The notes under the pieces: model-generated
The model's input: the letters and a program-made list of their open reading frames with translations, nothing else
Databases searched by the model: none
What the model was told of the DNA's origin: nothing
Program-made: the position numbers and the translations under genes
In this document: one piece after another, positions 7,980-15,244 of the stretch
Layout: the number at the start of each line of letters is the position of its first letter
Position numbering within the stretch: the first letter of the stretch is position 1
Source: an uncultured Ruminococcus sp.
Lineage (GTDB): Bacteria > Bacillota > Clostridia > Oscillospirales > Acutalibacteraceae
Length of the DNA: 29,219 nt
Direction: 5' to 3'
NCBI GenBank assembly: GCA_946055445.1
Contig: CAMGGF010000002.1
Span: 1 to 29,219, forward strand

Positions 7980-9689
7980 ATGATTTACAAAGGGATTGCA
8001 GGCGCGGAAGGCATCGGCATCGGCAAAGCACTTGTGGTGCGCGAAGCAGATTTGGACTATTCCCATGTGGTTTTTTCCGGCGCGGAAAAGGAAACAAAAC
8101 GCTTGCAAACGGCTATCGCGGCATTTTGCGAAACAGTAACCGCCATGCAGGAAAAACTGACTGCCTCGGTCGGTGAAAAGCAGGCAGAAATCTTAAACGG
8201 GCAAATTATGATGATACAAGACCCGTTTATGACCTCGCAAATGCAGGATTTCATAGAAAACGGGCAGTGTGCCGAAGCGGCAGTCGATGCGGTGTGCAAT
8301 ATGTATATTGAAATGTTTTCCTCTGTCGAGGACGATTTGACAAGACAGCGCGCAACAGATATCCGTGATATGCGCGCGCGGCTGTTGGGGATTCTTTTAG
8401 GGCAAACGGAAGTGGATTTAAGCGACTTACCGCCCGAAACCGTATTGGTGGCGCGTGATTTCAGCCCTTCCATGACGGCGAATATGCAAAAAGAGCATAT
8501 CGTCGGCATTCTCTCCGAAACCGGTTCAAAAACCTCGCATTCCGCCATTTTGGCGCGTAGTTTGGAACTGCCCGCCGTGATGAGCGTGGAAAATATTTGC
8601 ACGCTTTTAGAAAACGGCGATACCGTGATTGTAGACGGTACGCGCGGCGAGGCAGTTGTGCGCCCCGCGCAGGGGATTTTAGAAGCCTATGCCTCGAAAC
8701 GCGCGCAACTGAAAACGGAAAAACAAGCCTTGCGCGCCTTTGCGGGCAAAAAGACCGTGACCGCCGACGGCAAACAGTTGGCGGTATATGCCAACATCGG
8801 CAAACCCGACGATGTTTCTGCCGTACTGCAAAATGACGGCGAGGGCGTGGGGCTGTTTCGTACGGAATTTCTGTTTATGGACAGAGCCGCCCTCCCCTCG
8901 GAAGAAGAACAGTTTGCCGCTTACCGCGCGGTAGCCGCGCAAATGCAGGGGAACGAGGTCATTATCCGCACGCTGGATGTCGGCGGGGATAAAGACATTC
9001 CGTATTTGCACATGGAACGCGAGGAAAACCCGTTTTTAGGGCATCGTGCCGTGCGCTATTGCCTCGACAATCCCGAAAGTTACAAAGTACAGTTGCGCGC
9101 TCTGTTGCGTGCGTCCGCATACGGCAATATAAAAATTATGTTGCCGCTGGTCACCACCGTAAGCGAAGTGCGCCGCGTGCGCGAACTTTTGGAAAGCGTG
9201 AAAGCGGAATTGCGAACAGAAAATATCAAGTTCAATGAAAACATCCCCGTCGGCGTGATGATTGAAACCCCCGCCGTCGCCTTGACAGCGGAAACACTTG
9301 CCAAAGAAGCGGATTTTTTCAGCATCGGCACAAACGATTTAACGCAGTACACCATGGCGGTTGACCGCGGCAACAGCAAGGTTTCCGCGCTTTACAGCCA
9401 CTATAACCCCGCGGTATTGCGCTTAATAAAACAAACCGCCGATGCGGCAAACCGTGCGGGGATTCCCGTCGGTATGTGCGGCGAAGCGGCGGCAGATCAG
9501 GCGTTTATGCCGTTGCTGATTGCATTCGGTCTGCACGAATTTTCCGTCACGCCTGCCGCAGTGCTCCCGACGCGCAAAACCGTATCTCTTTGGAGTAAAA
9601 CCGATGCGGATGCCCTTGCAGAGCGCGTTTTAACCCTTTCCACCGCAGAAGAAGTTGCCGCCGCCCTCCAAGAAGCGGCGAGAGTGTAA
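7980..9689 (+). CDS. ptsI: PEP-protein phosphotransferase, PTS enzyme I
   Basis: A 569-residue enzyme I that takes phosphate from phosphoenolpyruvate and passes it to HPr. The N-terminal HPr-binding region is followed by the swivelling phosphohistidine domain with active-site His187 in TGSKTSHSAILARSLELP. The C-terminal PEP-binding barrel shows GLFRTEFLFM, the RTLDVGGDKD loop, FFSIGTNDLTQYTMAVDR and the catalytic Cys in IPVGMCGEAA. Length matches the family (about 570-575). It starts 24 bases after ptsH and is the last gene of the fructose operon. A composite inverted-repeat region follows in place of a simple T-tailed terminator. Confidence 0.97.
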   Translation: MIYKGIAGAEGIGIGKALVVREADLDYSHVVFSGAEKETKRLQTAIAAFCETVTAMQEKLTASVGEKQAEILNGQIMMIQDPFMTSQMQDFIENGQCAEAAVDAVCNMYIEMFSSVEDDLTRQRATDIRDMRARLLGILLGQTEVDLSDLPPETVLVARDFSPSMTANMQKEHIVGILSETGSKTSHSAILARSLELPAVMSVENICTLLENGDTVIVDGTRGEAVVRPAQGILEAYASKRAQLKTEKQALRAFAGKKTVTADGKQLAVYANIGKPDDVSAVLQNDGEGVGLFRTEFLFMDRAALPSEEEQFAAYRAVAAQMQGNEVIIRTLDVGGDKDIPYLHMEREENPFLGHRAVRYCLDNPESYKVQLRALLRASAYGNIKIMLPLVTTVSEVRRVRELLESVKAELRTENIKFNENIPVGVMIETPAVALTAETLAKEADFFSIGTNDLTQYTMAVDRGNSKVSALYSHYNPAVLRLIKQTADAANRAGIPVGMCGEAAADQAFMPLLIAFGLHEFSVTPAAVLPTRKTVSLWSKTDADALAERVLTLSTAEEVAAALQEAARV

Positions 9690-9701
9690 TTTGCAGTTGT
9701 A

Positions 9702-9879
9702 GGGGGCGGATTCTCTTGCCCGCCCGATTGCCATTCTGAGGCGGTAGCCAAAGAATCTCGTTTCACACATTTTAGATTTGTTCTGTTTGAGATTCTTCGC
9801 TTCGCTCAGAATGACAAATTATAATGATTATGGACGGGCGGGGTAACCCGCCCGTCCGATTTTAAAACCGAAAAATCGG
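9702..9879. repeat. Composite palindromic intergenic repeat element
   Basis: Three nested inverted repeats fill the 250-base gap between ptsI and hisH. A central imperfect palindrome runs from 9730 to 9815: the left arm (9730-9760) reverse-complemented reads GAGATTCTT...CTCAGAATGGC and the right arm (9789-9815) reads GAGATTCTT...CTCAGAATGAC, differing only in their middles. To the left, GGGCGG (9704-9709) pairs with CCGCCC (9720-9725). To the right lies a perfect 11-bp stem (9832-9842 with 9847-9857, loop GTAA) followed by CCGATTTT/AAAATCGG (9856-9863 with 9872-9879). The AGATTCTTCGCTTCGCTCAGA motif belongs to a type of dispersed intergenic repeat I recognise from many bacterial genomes. No transposase gene is present. 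Confidence 0.75.
9832..9863 (+). terminator. Strong GC hairpin after ptsI, possible terminator
   Basis: GGACGGGCGGG (9832-9842) pairs perfectly with CCCGCCCGTCC (9847-9857) over a GTAA loop, followed by a short GATTTT. The T tract is weak, but this is the most stable hairpin after ptsI. It may end the fructose operon transcript while also being part of the repeat element. Confidence 0.5.
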
Positions 9880-9888
9880 CAAAATTTA

Positions 9889-9917
9889 TTGTAAATCCGA
9901 TATAAATGTGCTACAAT
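9889..9917 (+). promoter_or_regulatory. Probable promoter of hisH-hisF
   Basis: TTGTAA (9889-9894) and TACAAT (9912-9917) are 17 bp apart, matching 4/6 and 5/6 of the consensus. It lies directly after the repeat element and about 30 bases before the hisH start at 9950. Confidence 0.6.
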
Positions 9918-9949
9918 ACCCTACATCTTTTTAATTTCGGGTGAACACA

Positions 9950-10576
9950 ATGATTGCGGTAATTGATTACGGCGCGGGAAATCTTTTGAGCGTGCGAAAA
10001 GCACTTGATTACATCGGCGCTGAAAATACAGTGACCGCCGATAAGGCGGAAATCGAGGCGGCGGACGCGGTGATTTTACCGGGTGTCGGTGCATTCGGCG
10101 ATGCAATGGCGTGCCTGCGCGATTCGGGGCTTTTCGAAACGGTTAAAGCGGCGGCTTTGTCCGATACGCCCTTTTTGGGGATTTGCTTGGGATTGCAAAT
10201 GCTGTTCCAAAAAAGCGAGGAAACAAAAGGGGTAGAGGGTTTATCGGTTTTAGAGGGCGAAATTTGCCGTTTCCCGTTGGATATGGGCTTAAAAATTCCC
10301 CAAATCGGTTGGAATTCGATTGAAATTACGCCCGATTGCCCACTGTTTGACGGTGTGGAGAATGGGGCGTATGTCTATTTTGTGCATTCCTATTATTTAA
10401 ACGCCAAGCACCCTGAAAATGTGGCGGCAACGGCGAATTACGGCATCGATTTTCACGCCGCGGCGTACGACGCGAAGAAAAACCTGTACGCTACGCAGTT
10501 CCACCCTGAAAAAAGCGGCGCGGTCGGTTTGCAAATTCTCAAAAACTTTGCCGCGATGCAGAAGGGAGAACGCTGA
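9950..10576 (+). CDS. hisH: Imidazole glycerol phosphate synthase, glutaminase subunit HisH
   Basis: A 208-residue class I glutamine amidotransferase that supplies ammonia to HisF for the fifth step of histidine synthesis, which also releases AICAR. The N-terminus MIAVIDYGAGNLLSVRKAL is typical. The nucleophile is Cys79 in GICLGLQMLF, and the triad is completed by His185 and Glu187 in QFHPEKSG. I choose the ATG at 9950, preceded by GGGTG. An in-frame GTG at 9941 has no ribosome site and would add three residues absent from normal HisH starts. The stop codon shares a base with the start of hisF (TGATG), so the two subunits are translationally coupled. No other his genes are in view. Confidence 0.96.
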   Translation: MIAVIDYGAGNLLSVRKALDYIGAENTVTADKAEIEAADAVILPGVGAFGDAMACLRDSGLFETVKAAALSDTPFLGICLGLQMLFQKSEETKGVEGLSVLEGEICRFPLDMGLKIPQIGWNSIEITPDCPLFDGVENGAYVYFVHSYYLNAKHPENVAATANYGIDFHAAAYDAKKNLYATQFHPEKSGAVGLQILKNFAAMQKGER

Positions 10577-11340
10577 TGTACGCAAAACGAGTCATTCCCT
10601 GTTTAGATGTCAAAAACGGGCGCGTGGTGAAAGGCGTCAGTTTTGTCAATTTGCGCGATGCGGGCGACCCCGTGGAATGTGCCGTCGCGTATGACAAAAA
10701 AGGCGCGGACGAACTAGTGCTGTTGGATATTACCGCCACCCACGAGGGGCGCGGCACAATGGTCGATATTGTTACGCGCGTAGCAAAATCGATTTTTATT
10801 CCGTTTACCGTCGGCGGCGGCATTCGCACCACCGAGGATTTTAAAGAACTTCTGCGCGCGGGGGCGGACAAAATCTCCGTCAACTCCGCGGCGGTGCGCA
10901 ACCCCGATTTGATTAACGAGGCGGCGAAGAAATTCGGCAGTCAGTGCGTGGTGTGCGCCATAGATGCCAAACGGCGCGCAGAGGGCGGCTGGGAAGTCTA
11001 TTTAAACGGCGGCAGACTACCGACAGGCATTGACGCTGTGGAATGGGCGAAAGAAGCCGTTTCCCGCGGGGCAGGCGAAATACTGCTGACGAGTATGGAT
11101 TGCGACGGGCAAAAAACAGGCTATGATATAGAACTTACCAAAGCCGTTTCCGAGGTTGTCGGCGTGCCCGTAATTGCTTCGGGCGGGGCGGGCGCACTCG
11201 AACATTTTTATGACGCCTTAACCGTCGGCAAAGCAGATGCGGTGCTTGCGGCGTCACTGTTTCACTTCAACGAAATCCCGATTGCCGATTTGAAAGCGTA
11301 TCTCAAAGAACAGGGAATCCCTGTGCGGCCTGTACTGTAA
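10576..11340 (+). CDS. hisF: Imidazole glycerol phosphate synthase, cyclase subunit HisF
   Basis: A 254-residue (beta/alpha)8 barrel that uses ammonia from HisH to convert PRFAR to imidazole glycerol phosphate and AICAR. It opens with MYAKRVIPCLDVKNGRVVKGV, containing the catalytic Asp11 (CLDV). The second catalytic Asp is in VVCAIDAKR, near residue 130. The two phosphate-binding loops are seen as FTVGGGIRT and IASGGAGALEHF. Length equals the family norm (about 252-257) and no key residue is missing. It shares one base with hisH and is followed closely by the permease gene. Confidence 0.97.
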   Translation: MYAKRVIPCLDVKNGRVVKGVSFVNLRDAGDPVECAVAYDKKGADELVLLDITATHEGRGTMVDIVTRVAKSIFIPFTVGGGIRTTEDFKELLRAGADKISVNSAAVRNPDLINEAAKKFGSQCVVCAIDAKRRAEGGWEVYLNGGRLPTGIDAVEWAKEAVSRGAGEILLTSMDCDGQKTGYDIELTKAVSEVVGVPVIASGGAGALEHFYDALTVGKADAVLAASLFHFNEIPIADLKAYLKEQGIPVRPVL

Positions 11341-11352
11341 AAGGTGTTTGTG

Positions 11353-12129
11353 ATGGAATTGTTTTTACAGATTATTGTTTGTTTTTTTGCCGGTATGGGC
11401 GCAGGGCTCGGCACGGGCTTTGCGGGGCTTTCTGCGGCGGCGGTGATCAGCCCTCTGCTCATTACCTGCCTGGGACTCGAGCCGTATGCGGCGGTCGGCA
11501 TTGCGCTCGCAAGCGATGTGCTCGCAAGCGCCGTTTCGGCGTATACCTATCATAAAAACAAGAATTTAGACATCAAAAACGGACTCATTATGATGGTAAC
11601 GGTGCTTTTGTTTACCGTGGTCGGCAGTTATGTTGCCAAACTCGTGCCGGCGCAAACTATGGGCGGATTTTCCAACTTTATGACGCTGTTTTTGGGGCTG
11701 AAATTTTTAATCAAACCCGTGATGACCACCAAAGAAAAAATGAACGCCGTGTCCGCGCAAAAACGGGCGGTGCAGTCGGTGCTTTGCGGTATGATTATCG
11801 GCTTTATCTGCGGCTTTTTGGGCGCGGGCGGCGGTATGATGATGCTGCTCATATTAACAACCGTGCTCGGCTATGAACTCAAAACCGCAGTCGGCACAAG
11901 CGTGTTTATTATGGCGTTTACGGCGCTGACGGGTTCTTTGTCGCACTTTGTGCTCGGCGGTGCGCCGAATTGGCTGTTGCTGGTGCTTTGCGTGGTATTC
12001 ACATTCCTTTGGGCGCAAATTGCCGCAAAATTTGCCAACAAAGCCACCCCCAAAACCCTCAACCGCATTACGGGCGCGGTGCTGACGGTATTAGGACTTG
12101 TCATTGTCGGCGTGAATTATCTCTTTTAA
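11353..12129 (+). CDS. TauE/SafE-family membrane permease (sulfite exporter-like)
   Basis: A 258-residue polytopic membrane protein with about eight hydrophobic segments arranged as two repeats. Each repeat has a glycine-rich motif: GMGAGLGTGFAGLSAAAV near the start and IGFICGFLGAGGGMMMLL in the middle. That pattern identifies the TauE/SafE (UPF0721) family, whose members move sulfite, sulfonates or other small organic anions; the substrate here is unknown. I prefer the ATG at 11353, spaced six bases from AAAAGGTG, over the in-frame GTG at 11344, which lies inside that ribosome site. It begins 12 bases after hisF and is probably cotranscribed, but no functional link to histidine synthesis is evident. 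It ends at a two-way terminator shared with the lipoprotein gene. Confidence 0.9.
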   Translation: MELFLQIIVCFFAGMGAGLGTGFAGLSAAAVISPLLITCLGLEPYAAVGIALASDVLASAVSAYTYHKNKNLDIKNGLIMMVTVLLFTVVGSYVAKLVPAQTMGGFSNFMTLFLGLKFLIKPVMTTKEKMNAVSAQKRAVQSVLCGMIIGFICGFLGAGGGMMMLLILTTVLGYELKTAVGTSVFIMAFTALTGSLSHFVLGGAPNWLLLVLCVVFTFLWAQIAAKFANKATPKTLNRITGAVLTVLGLVIVGVNYLF

Positions 12130-12146
12130 TCCTAAAAATACAAAAC

Positions 12147-12203
12147 GAAAAAATAAAGCGCAGAGGCGGGACAAGGTACAGCACTCTGCGCGTTTTATTT
12201 TTT
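12147..12203. terminator. Bidirectional terminator between the permease and the lipoprotein gene
   Basis: GCGCAGAG (12158-12165) pairs with CTCTGCGC (12184-12191). An A-rich stretch lies on the left and GTTTTATTTTTT on the right, so the structure can act in both directions. It separates the rightward permease gene from the leftward lipoprotein gene. Confidence 0.82.
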
Positions 12204-12205
12204 GA

Positions 12206-12658
12206 TTATGATTCTGCCGACGGCGTTTCGCCCGACGGTTCGGACGGCGTCTGCGGGGTATCTTCGCTCGGTACTTCGGGCGTTTCGGGCATTTCGGGTG
12301 TTTCGGGCACTTCGGGCGTTTCCGGCGCGGGCGGCGTGTCTGCATTCGGGGGTGCTGTTTCGCCGTTTTCGCCGTCTGCCTCGTCTGCCGAAGGCCCGTC
12401 GGGCGGTGTTTCGTTCTGCGCGTTGTTTCGCCGATTTGTCGTGCGGCGGCGCGTGGTTGTTTCGGATGCCGTTTCTTCGGAACTCGGTTCTGTAAGCACG
12501 GGAACTGCGTCAACGGCGGCCGTCTGTATTTCGGAAACCGTTTCCGTTTCCGAAACATCTGTTTTTTCAAATACGGTTTTCTTACCGCAGGCGGCAAATA
12601 CGCAGGTAAGCGCGCAAAGCAAAACGCCCAGCAAAACGATTTTTAAATGAGTCCGCAA
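12206..12658 (-). CDS. Small Pro/Glu/Thr-rich lipoprotein
   Basis: A 150-residue secreted lipoprotein of unknown function. I place the start at the TTG at 12658, eight bases after GAGG. The frame is open further upstream, but an ATG at 12775 would lie upstream of the promoter. The N-terminus MRTHLKIVLLGVLLCALTC is a signal peptide ending in the lipobox VFAAC, so Cys24 would be lipidated after cleavage. The mature protein has no recognisable domain. It passes through an acidic Thr/Ser-rich stretch, a short basic patch (TTRRRTTNRRNN), and a tail of tandem three-residue units such as PETPEVPETPEMPETP encoded by 9-bp repeats. Such tails usually act as flexible wall-spanning spacers. It is a single gene with its own strong promoter. 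Confidence 0.8.
   Translation of the reverse strand: MRTHLKIVLLGVLLCALTCVFAACGKKTVFEKTDVSETETVSEIQTAAVDAVPVLTEPSSEETASETTTRRRTTNRRNNAQNETPPDGPSADEADGENGETAPPNADTPPAPETPEVPETPEMPETPEVPSEDTPQTPSEPSGETPSAES
12275..12328. repeat. Six tandem 9-bp units inside the lipoprotein gene
   Basis: On the plus strand, units TTCGGGCGT, TTCGGGCAT, TTCGGGTGT, TTCGGGCAC, TTCGGGCGT and TTCCGGCGC follow each other without gaps. Read on the minus strand each encodes three residues of the Pro-Glu-X type. The 9-bp period keeps the frame, so gain or loss of units would change spacer length without breaking the gene. Confidence 0.85.
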
Positions 12659-12701
12659 CAAAACCACCTCTGAAATATTGTGTACCGCAAATTCTTTGCT
12701 T

Positions 12702-12730
12702 ATTCTAATGCAATCGGAAAATTTTGTCAA
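12702..12730 (-). promoter_or_regulatory. Near-consensus sigma-A promoter of the lipoprotein gene
   Basis: On the minus strand, TTGACA (12730-12725) and TAGAAT (12707-12702) are separated by 17 bp. The start codon at 12658 follows after about 40 bases with a GAGG ribosome site. It is among the best promoter matches in the window. Confidence 0.85.
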
Positions 12731-12811
12731 CCGCCCCTTTCTGTTTAAACCGCACGGGAAACGGCAATACTGCATTTATATAGTATTTCGCAAGTTTTTG
12801 GGGGAGTATGT

Positions 12812-15097
12812 ATGAAGGCAGTATTGCTTGCGGACGAATCGGAACAGAGTATTCGCCCCGTTGTTTGCACCACACCGAAATTGCTGTTACCTGTTGTCGG
12901 GCGGCCGCTGATTTCCTATTTGTTCGATATGCTGTTGCAAAACGGTATTCGGGAAATCTTTATTTTTTCACCGTATGAAGACCGTCGCTTGACCGATTTT
13001 TTACAGTATCACACGCCGAAAGGTGTGTGCGTGCAGGTACTGGGTAATTCGGAAACGGAAAGAACGCGCGCGGTGCAAACGCTTTCAAAAGAGAGCGAAC
13101 CGATATGTCTTTTAAACGGTATGCATTTTTGGGATTTTGATTTGGAAGCGGCGGCTTGTGCGCACCGTGAAATGCAGGCGGATATGACCGTATTTTCTGT
13201 TGATTCCGCAATCTGCCGCGAGGGTACGGCGCTTCTGACGGACGAAACGGACACGCTAACAGGTGCGTTTCCGTTTTACGGCGGTGCAAAACCGTTGACG
13301 GAAAAAGCGGACAGCGGCGCATACCTTGTGCGTCCCTCGTGTCTTTCGGCCGTTATGCAAGCGTTCAAAACAGCGGCAAATCAATCACCGTTGCCGTATC
13401 TTTCGCAGTATACGGTATTTACGGCGGCGAACGGGTGTTTTCATCCGATAGACTGTCCACCCTCGCTTTGTGCTTGCACGCGGGATATTTTGCACGCCAA
13501 AACGCGGTTTTTGCTGCCGCAGTTGGCAAACGGTATTTACAGTGCGTCTGCCTTGCCGAAAGGGGATTTTCAAATTATACCGCCTGTTTTCATTGGGGCA
13601 AATGTGAAAATCGGCAACGGCGCAAAAATCGGACCGAATACGGTGTTGGAGGACAACTGCTTTGTCGGACAAAACGCAACAATAGAAAACAGCGTGTTGC
13701 GCGCGGGTGCGGCGGTGTATCGGGACGCTGGTTTGCAGAATGCGGTTGTTTGCGAAAATGCCGCAGTCAAAGAGGGCGCGGCGGTGTGCGCGGGCAGTGC
13801 GGTCGGCGCTTTTTCCACGGTCGGCAAACACGCCGTTTTGGGACAGGGCGTATGTGTTTGGCCGCATCAAACGGTTGAAAACGGTATGCATATTTCCGGC
13901 GATGTGCGTAATTTAACGCCGCAATGGATTACCGTTGCCGAGGATGGCCGTCTGCATACGGCGCAGTCGCCGCTGGACCCGTTGTTGCTTGCCGCATTCG
14001 GCAGAGCGTTGAGTGGCTGTGCTTTTGGGAAAAAAGTCGGCATTTTGCACGACGGCAGTTTGGCGGGTGTGGCGGCGGCACAGATTGTGTCGGGTACGCT
14101 TGCCGCGCAGGGCAGCGGCGTGTGGTGTTTCGGCAAAGGGTTTTTGCCGCAGTTGCATTTTTATACGGCGTTTTGTGATTTGCAGGTCGGCATTTTTCTT
14201 TGCGAACAAAAAGGACGGTTGTGTCTGTATATTTTTTCGGCGGGTGGACTTTTGCTTTCGGGTGCGGATATTTCCGCGCTTTGTACGCGACTGAAAATTG
14301 GGGATTTTCCCGTGCCGATGCTTGAAAATTGCCGTGCCGGTGCGGATATGCACGATATGCAGACCATGTATTTGCGCGAACTTTTGCGGGAGGCGGGTAC
14401 GCTTTTAGACGGGCAGGCGGTGTGTGTGCAATGCCCGAATCCCGAAATCACGATGCTTTTAGAGGACGCGCTTTACCGTTTAAATGCAAAAACGGGCGAT
14501 GAGGTAACATTGCGCCTGTCCGCTGACGGTACGCGTGTGACCGCCTTTCATCGCGTATGCGGTTATTTGCCGTATGAACGGTTGCTTGCCCTTTGCTGTA
14601 CCGATGTGTTTAGAAGCGGGCGCGATGTTGCCCTTGCGGCGGACGCGCCGTTTGTCTTTGCGCAAATTGCCGCCGAAAACGGACGGCGTATTTTGCACTA
14701 TCCCGCCGTGCCGACCGAAGAAACCGACGCGCAGACGCGCGCATTGGCAAAAGAACAGTTGTTTGCGCGTGACGGCGTATTTTTAAGTATGCGCTTGCTC
14801 GGTATATTGCAGAAAAGCGGCAAAAGTTTAGATGAACTGCACCGCGAGTTGCCCCCGTTTTTTGTGCGGAAAAAAAGTGTATCTTCGTCGCTTTTGCCGG
14901 CCGAATTGTTGTCCGCTTTGCATTTGCCGAATGCCGAATTGCGCAAAGAGGGAATTGTTTGGCAAACGGAAAACGGGCGCGTTTTGCTGACGCCGCAGAG
15001 CGCGGGCAGACGGTTGCATATTTTGGCGGAAAGCGCTCGCTTCGAAACCGCAAAATCACTTTGCGAGGAAGTTGAAGAAAGGTTGACAAAACATTGA
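12812..15097 (+). CDS. Degenerate sugar nucleotidyltransferase / left-handed beta-helix / phosphohexomutase-like fusion
   Basis: A 761-residue protein with three parts: a nucleotidyltransferase-like fold (about 1-235), hexapeptide beta-helix turns (about 255-365, for example FIGANVKIGNGAKIGPNTVL), and a phosphohexomutase-like region (about 380-761). The layout matches the mannose-1-phosphate guanylyltransferase/phosphomannomutase fusions common in Clostridia. The active-site motifs do not survive. The GGxGTRL loop reads ADESEQSIR (7-15), although PKLLLPVVGRPL is kept. The metal-binding GD pair reads NGM (102-104). The mutase Ser loop (TASHNP) is replaced near 464-470, DGDADR reads SADGTR (570-575), and RPSGTEP reads TPQSAGR (727-733). 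I infer a non-catalytic scaffold or sensor, with role unknown. The frame is fully open, so it is not a decayed pseudogene. GGGGGAG precedes the ATG. Confidence 0.85.
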   Translation: MKAVLLADESEQSIRPVVCTTPKLLLPVVGRPLISYLFDMLLQNGIREIFIFSPYEDRRLTDFLQYHTPKGVCVQVLGNSETERTRAVQTLSKESEPICLLNGMHFWDFDLEAAACAHREMQADMTVFSVDSAICREGTALLTDETDTLTGAFPFYGGAKPLTEKADSGAYLVRPSCLSAVMQAFKTAANQSPLPYLSQYTVFTAANGCFHPIDCPPSLCACTRDILHAKTRFLLPQLANGIYSASALPKGDFQIIPPVFIGANVKIGNGAKIGPNTVLEDNCFVGQNATIENSVLRAGAAVYRDAGLQNAVVCENAAVKEGAAVCAGSAVGAFSTVGKHAVLGQGVCVWPHQTVENGMHISGDVRNLTPQWITVAEDGRLHTAQSPLDPLLLAAFGRALSGCAFGKKVGILHDGSLAGVAAAQIVSGTLAAQGSGVWCFGKGFLPQLHFYTAFCDLQVGIFLCEQKGRLCLYIFSAGGLLLSGADISALCTRLKIGDFPVPMLENCRAGADMHDMQTMYLRELLREAGTLLDGQAVCVQCPNPEITMLLEDALYRLNAKTGDEVTLRLSADGTRVTAFHRVCGYLPYERLLALCCTDVFRSGRDVALAADAPFVFAQIAAENGRRILHYPAVPTEETDAQTRALAKEQLFARDGVFLSMRLLGILQKSGKSLDELHRELPPFFVRKKSVSSSLLPAELLSALHLPNAELRKEGIVWQTENGRVLLTPQSAGRRLHILAESARFETAKSLCEEVEERLTKH

Positions 15098-15122
15098 CAC
15101 CGAGGAAAATAAAGAGTATTAT
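15094..15122 (+). promoter_or_regulatory. Promoter of RNase J, overlapping the end of the upstream gene
   Basis: TTGACA (15094-15099) and TATTAT (15117-15122) are 17 bp apart. The -35 box contains the TGA stop codon (15095-15097) of the preceding gene. A second TTGACA at 15083 has no matching -10. Transcription would begin near 15129, leaving a leader of about 115 bases before the RNase J start. Confidence 0.85.
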
Positions 15123-15177
15123 ATTAAATAACTATAATCGCTATCTATGCAATAACGGATAGTATCTTGAATTTTCA

Positions 15178-15202
15178 CCCGCTTTTTGTTCTTTGAAGCG
15201 GG
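15178..15202 (+). promoter_or_regulatory. Hairpin in the RNase J leader
   Basis: CCCGCTT (15178-15184) pairs with AAGCGGG (15196-15202) around an 11-base T-rich loop, within the leader of RNase J and 42 bases before its start codon. No T tract follows, so it is not a standard terminator. A structured leader is compatible with control of RNase J through cleavage of its own mRNA, but that is inference. Confidence 0.45.
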
Positions 15203-15244
15203 CATACATACAGCAGAAAGTCTTTACGAAATAAGGAGAATCAA

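Noticed and set aside
9690..9940. A small gene in the ptsI-hisH gap (for example a minus-strand frame ending at 9497)
   Set aside because: The frame runs antisense into ptsI and across the palindromic repeat, with no start signals; the gap is better explained as repeat element plus promoter.
12091..12597. An Arg/Pro/Lys-rich minus-strand frame overlapping the lipoprotein gene
   Set aside because: It is a frame-shifted reading of the repetitive lipoprotein sequence; the lipoprotein frame has a signal peptide, lipobox, ribosome site and promoter.
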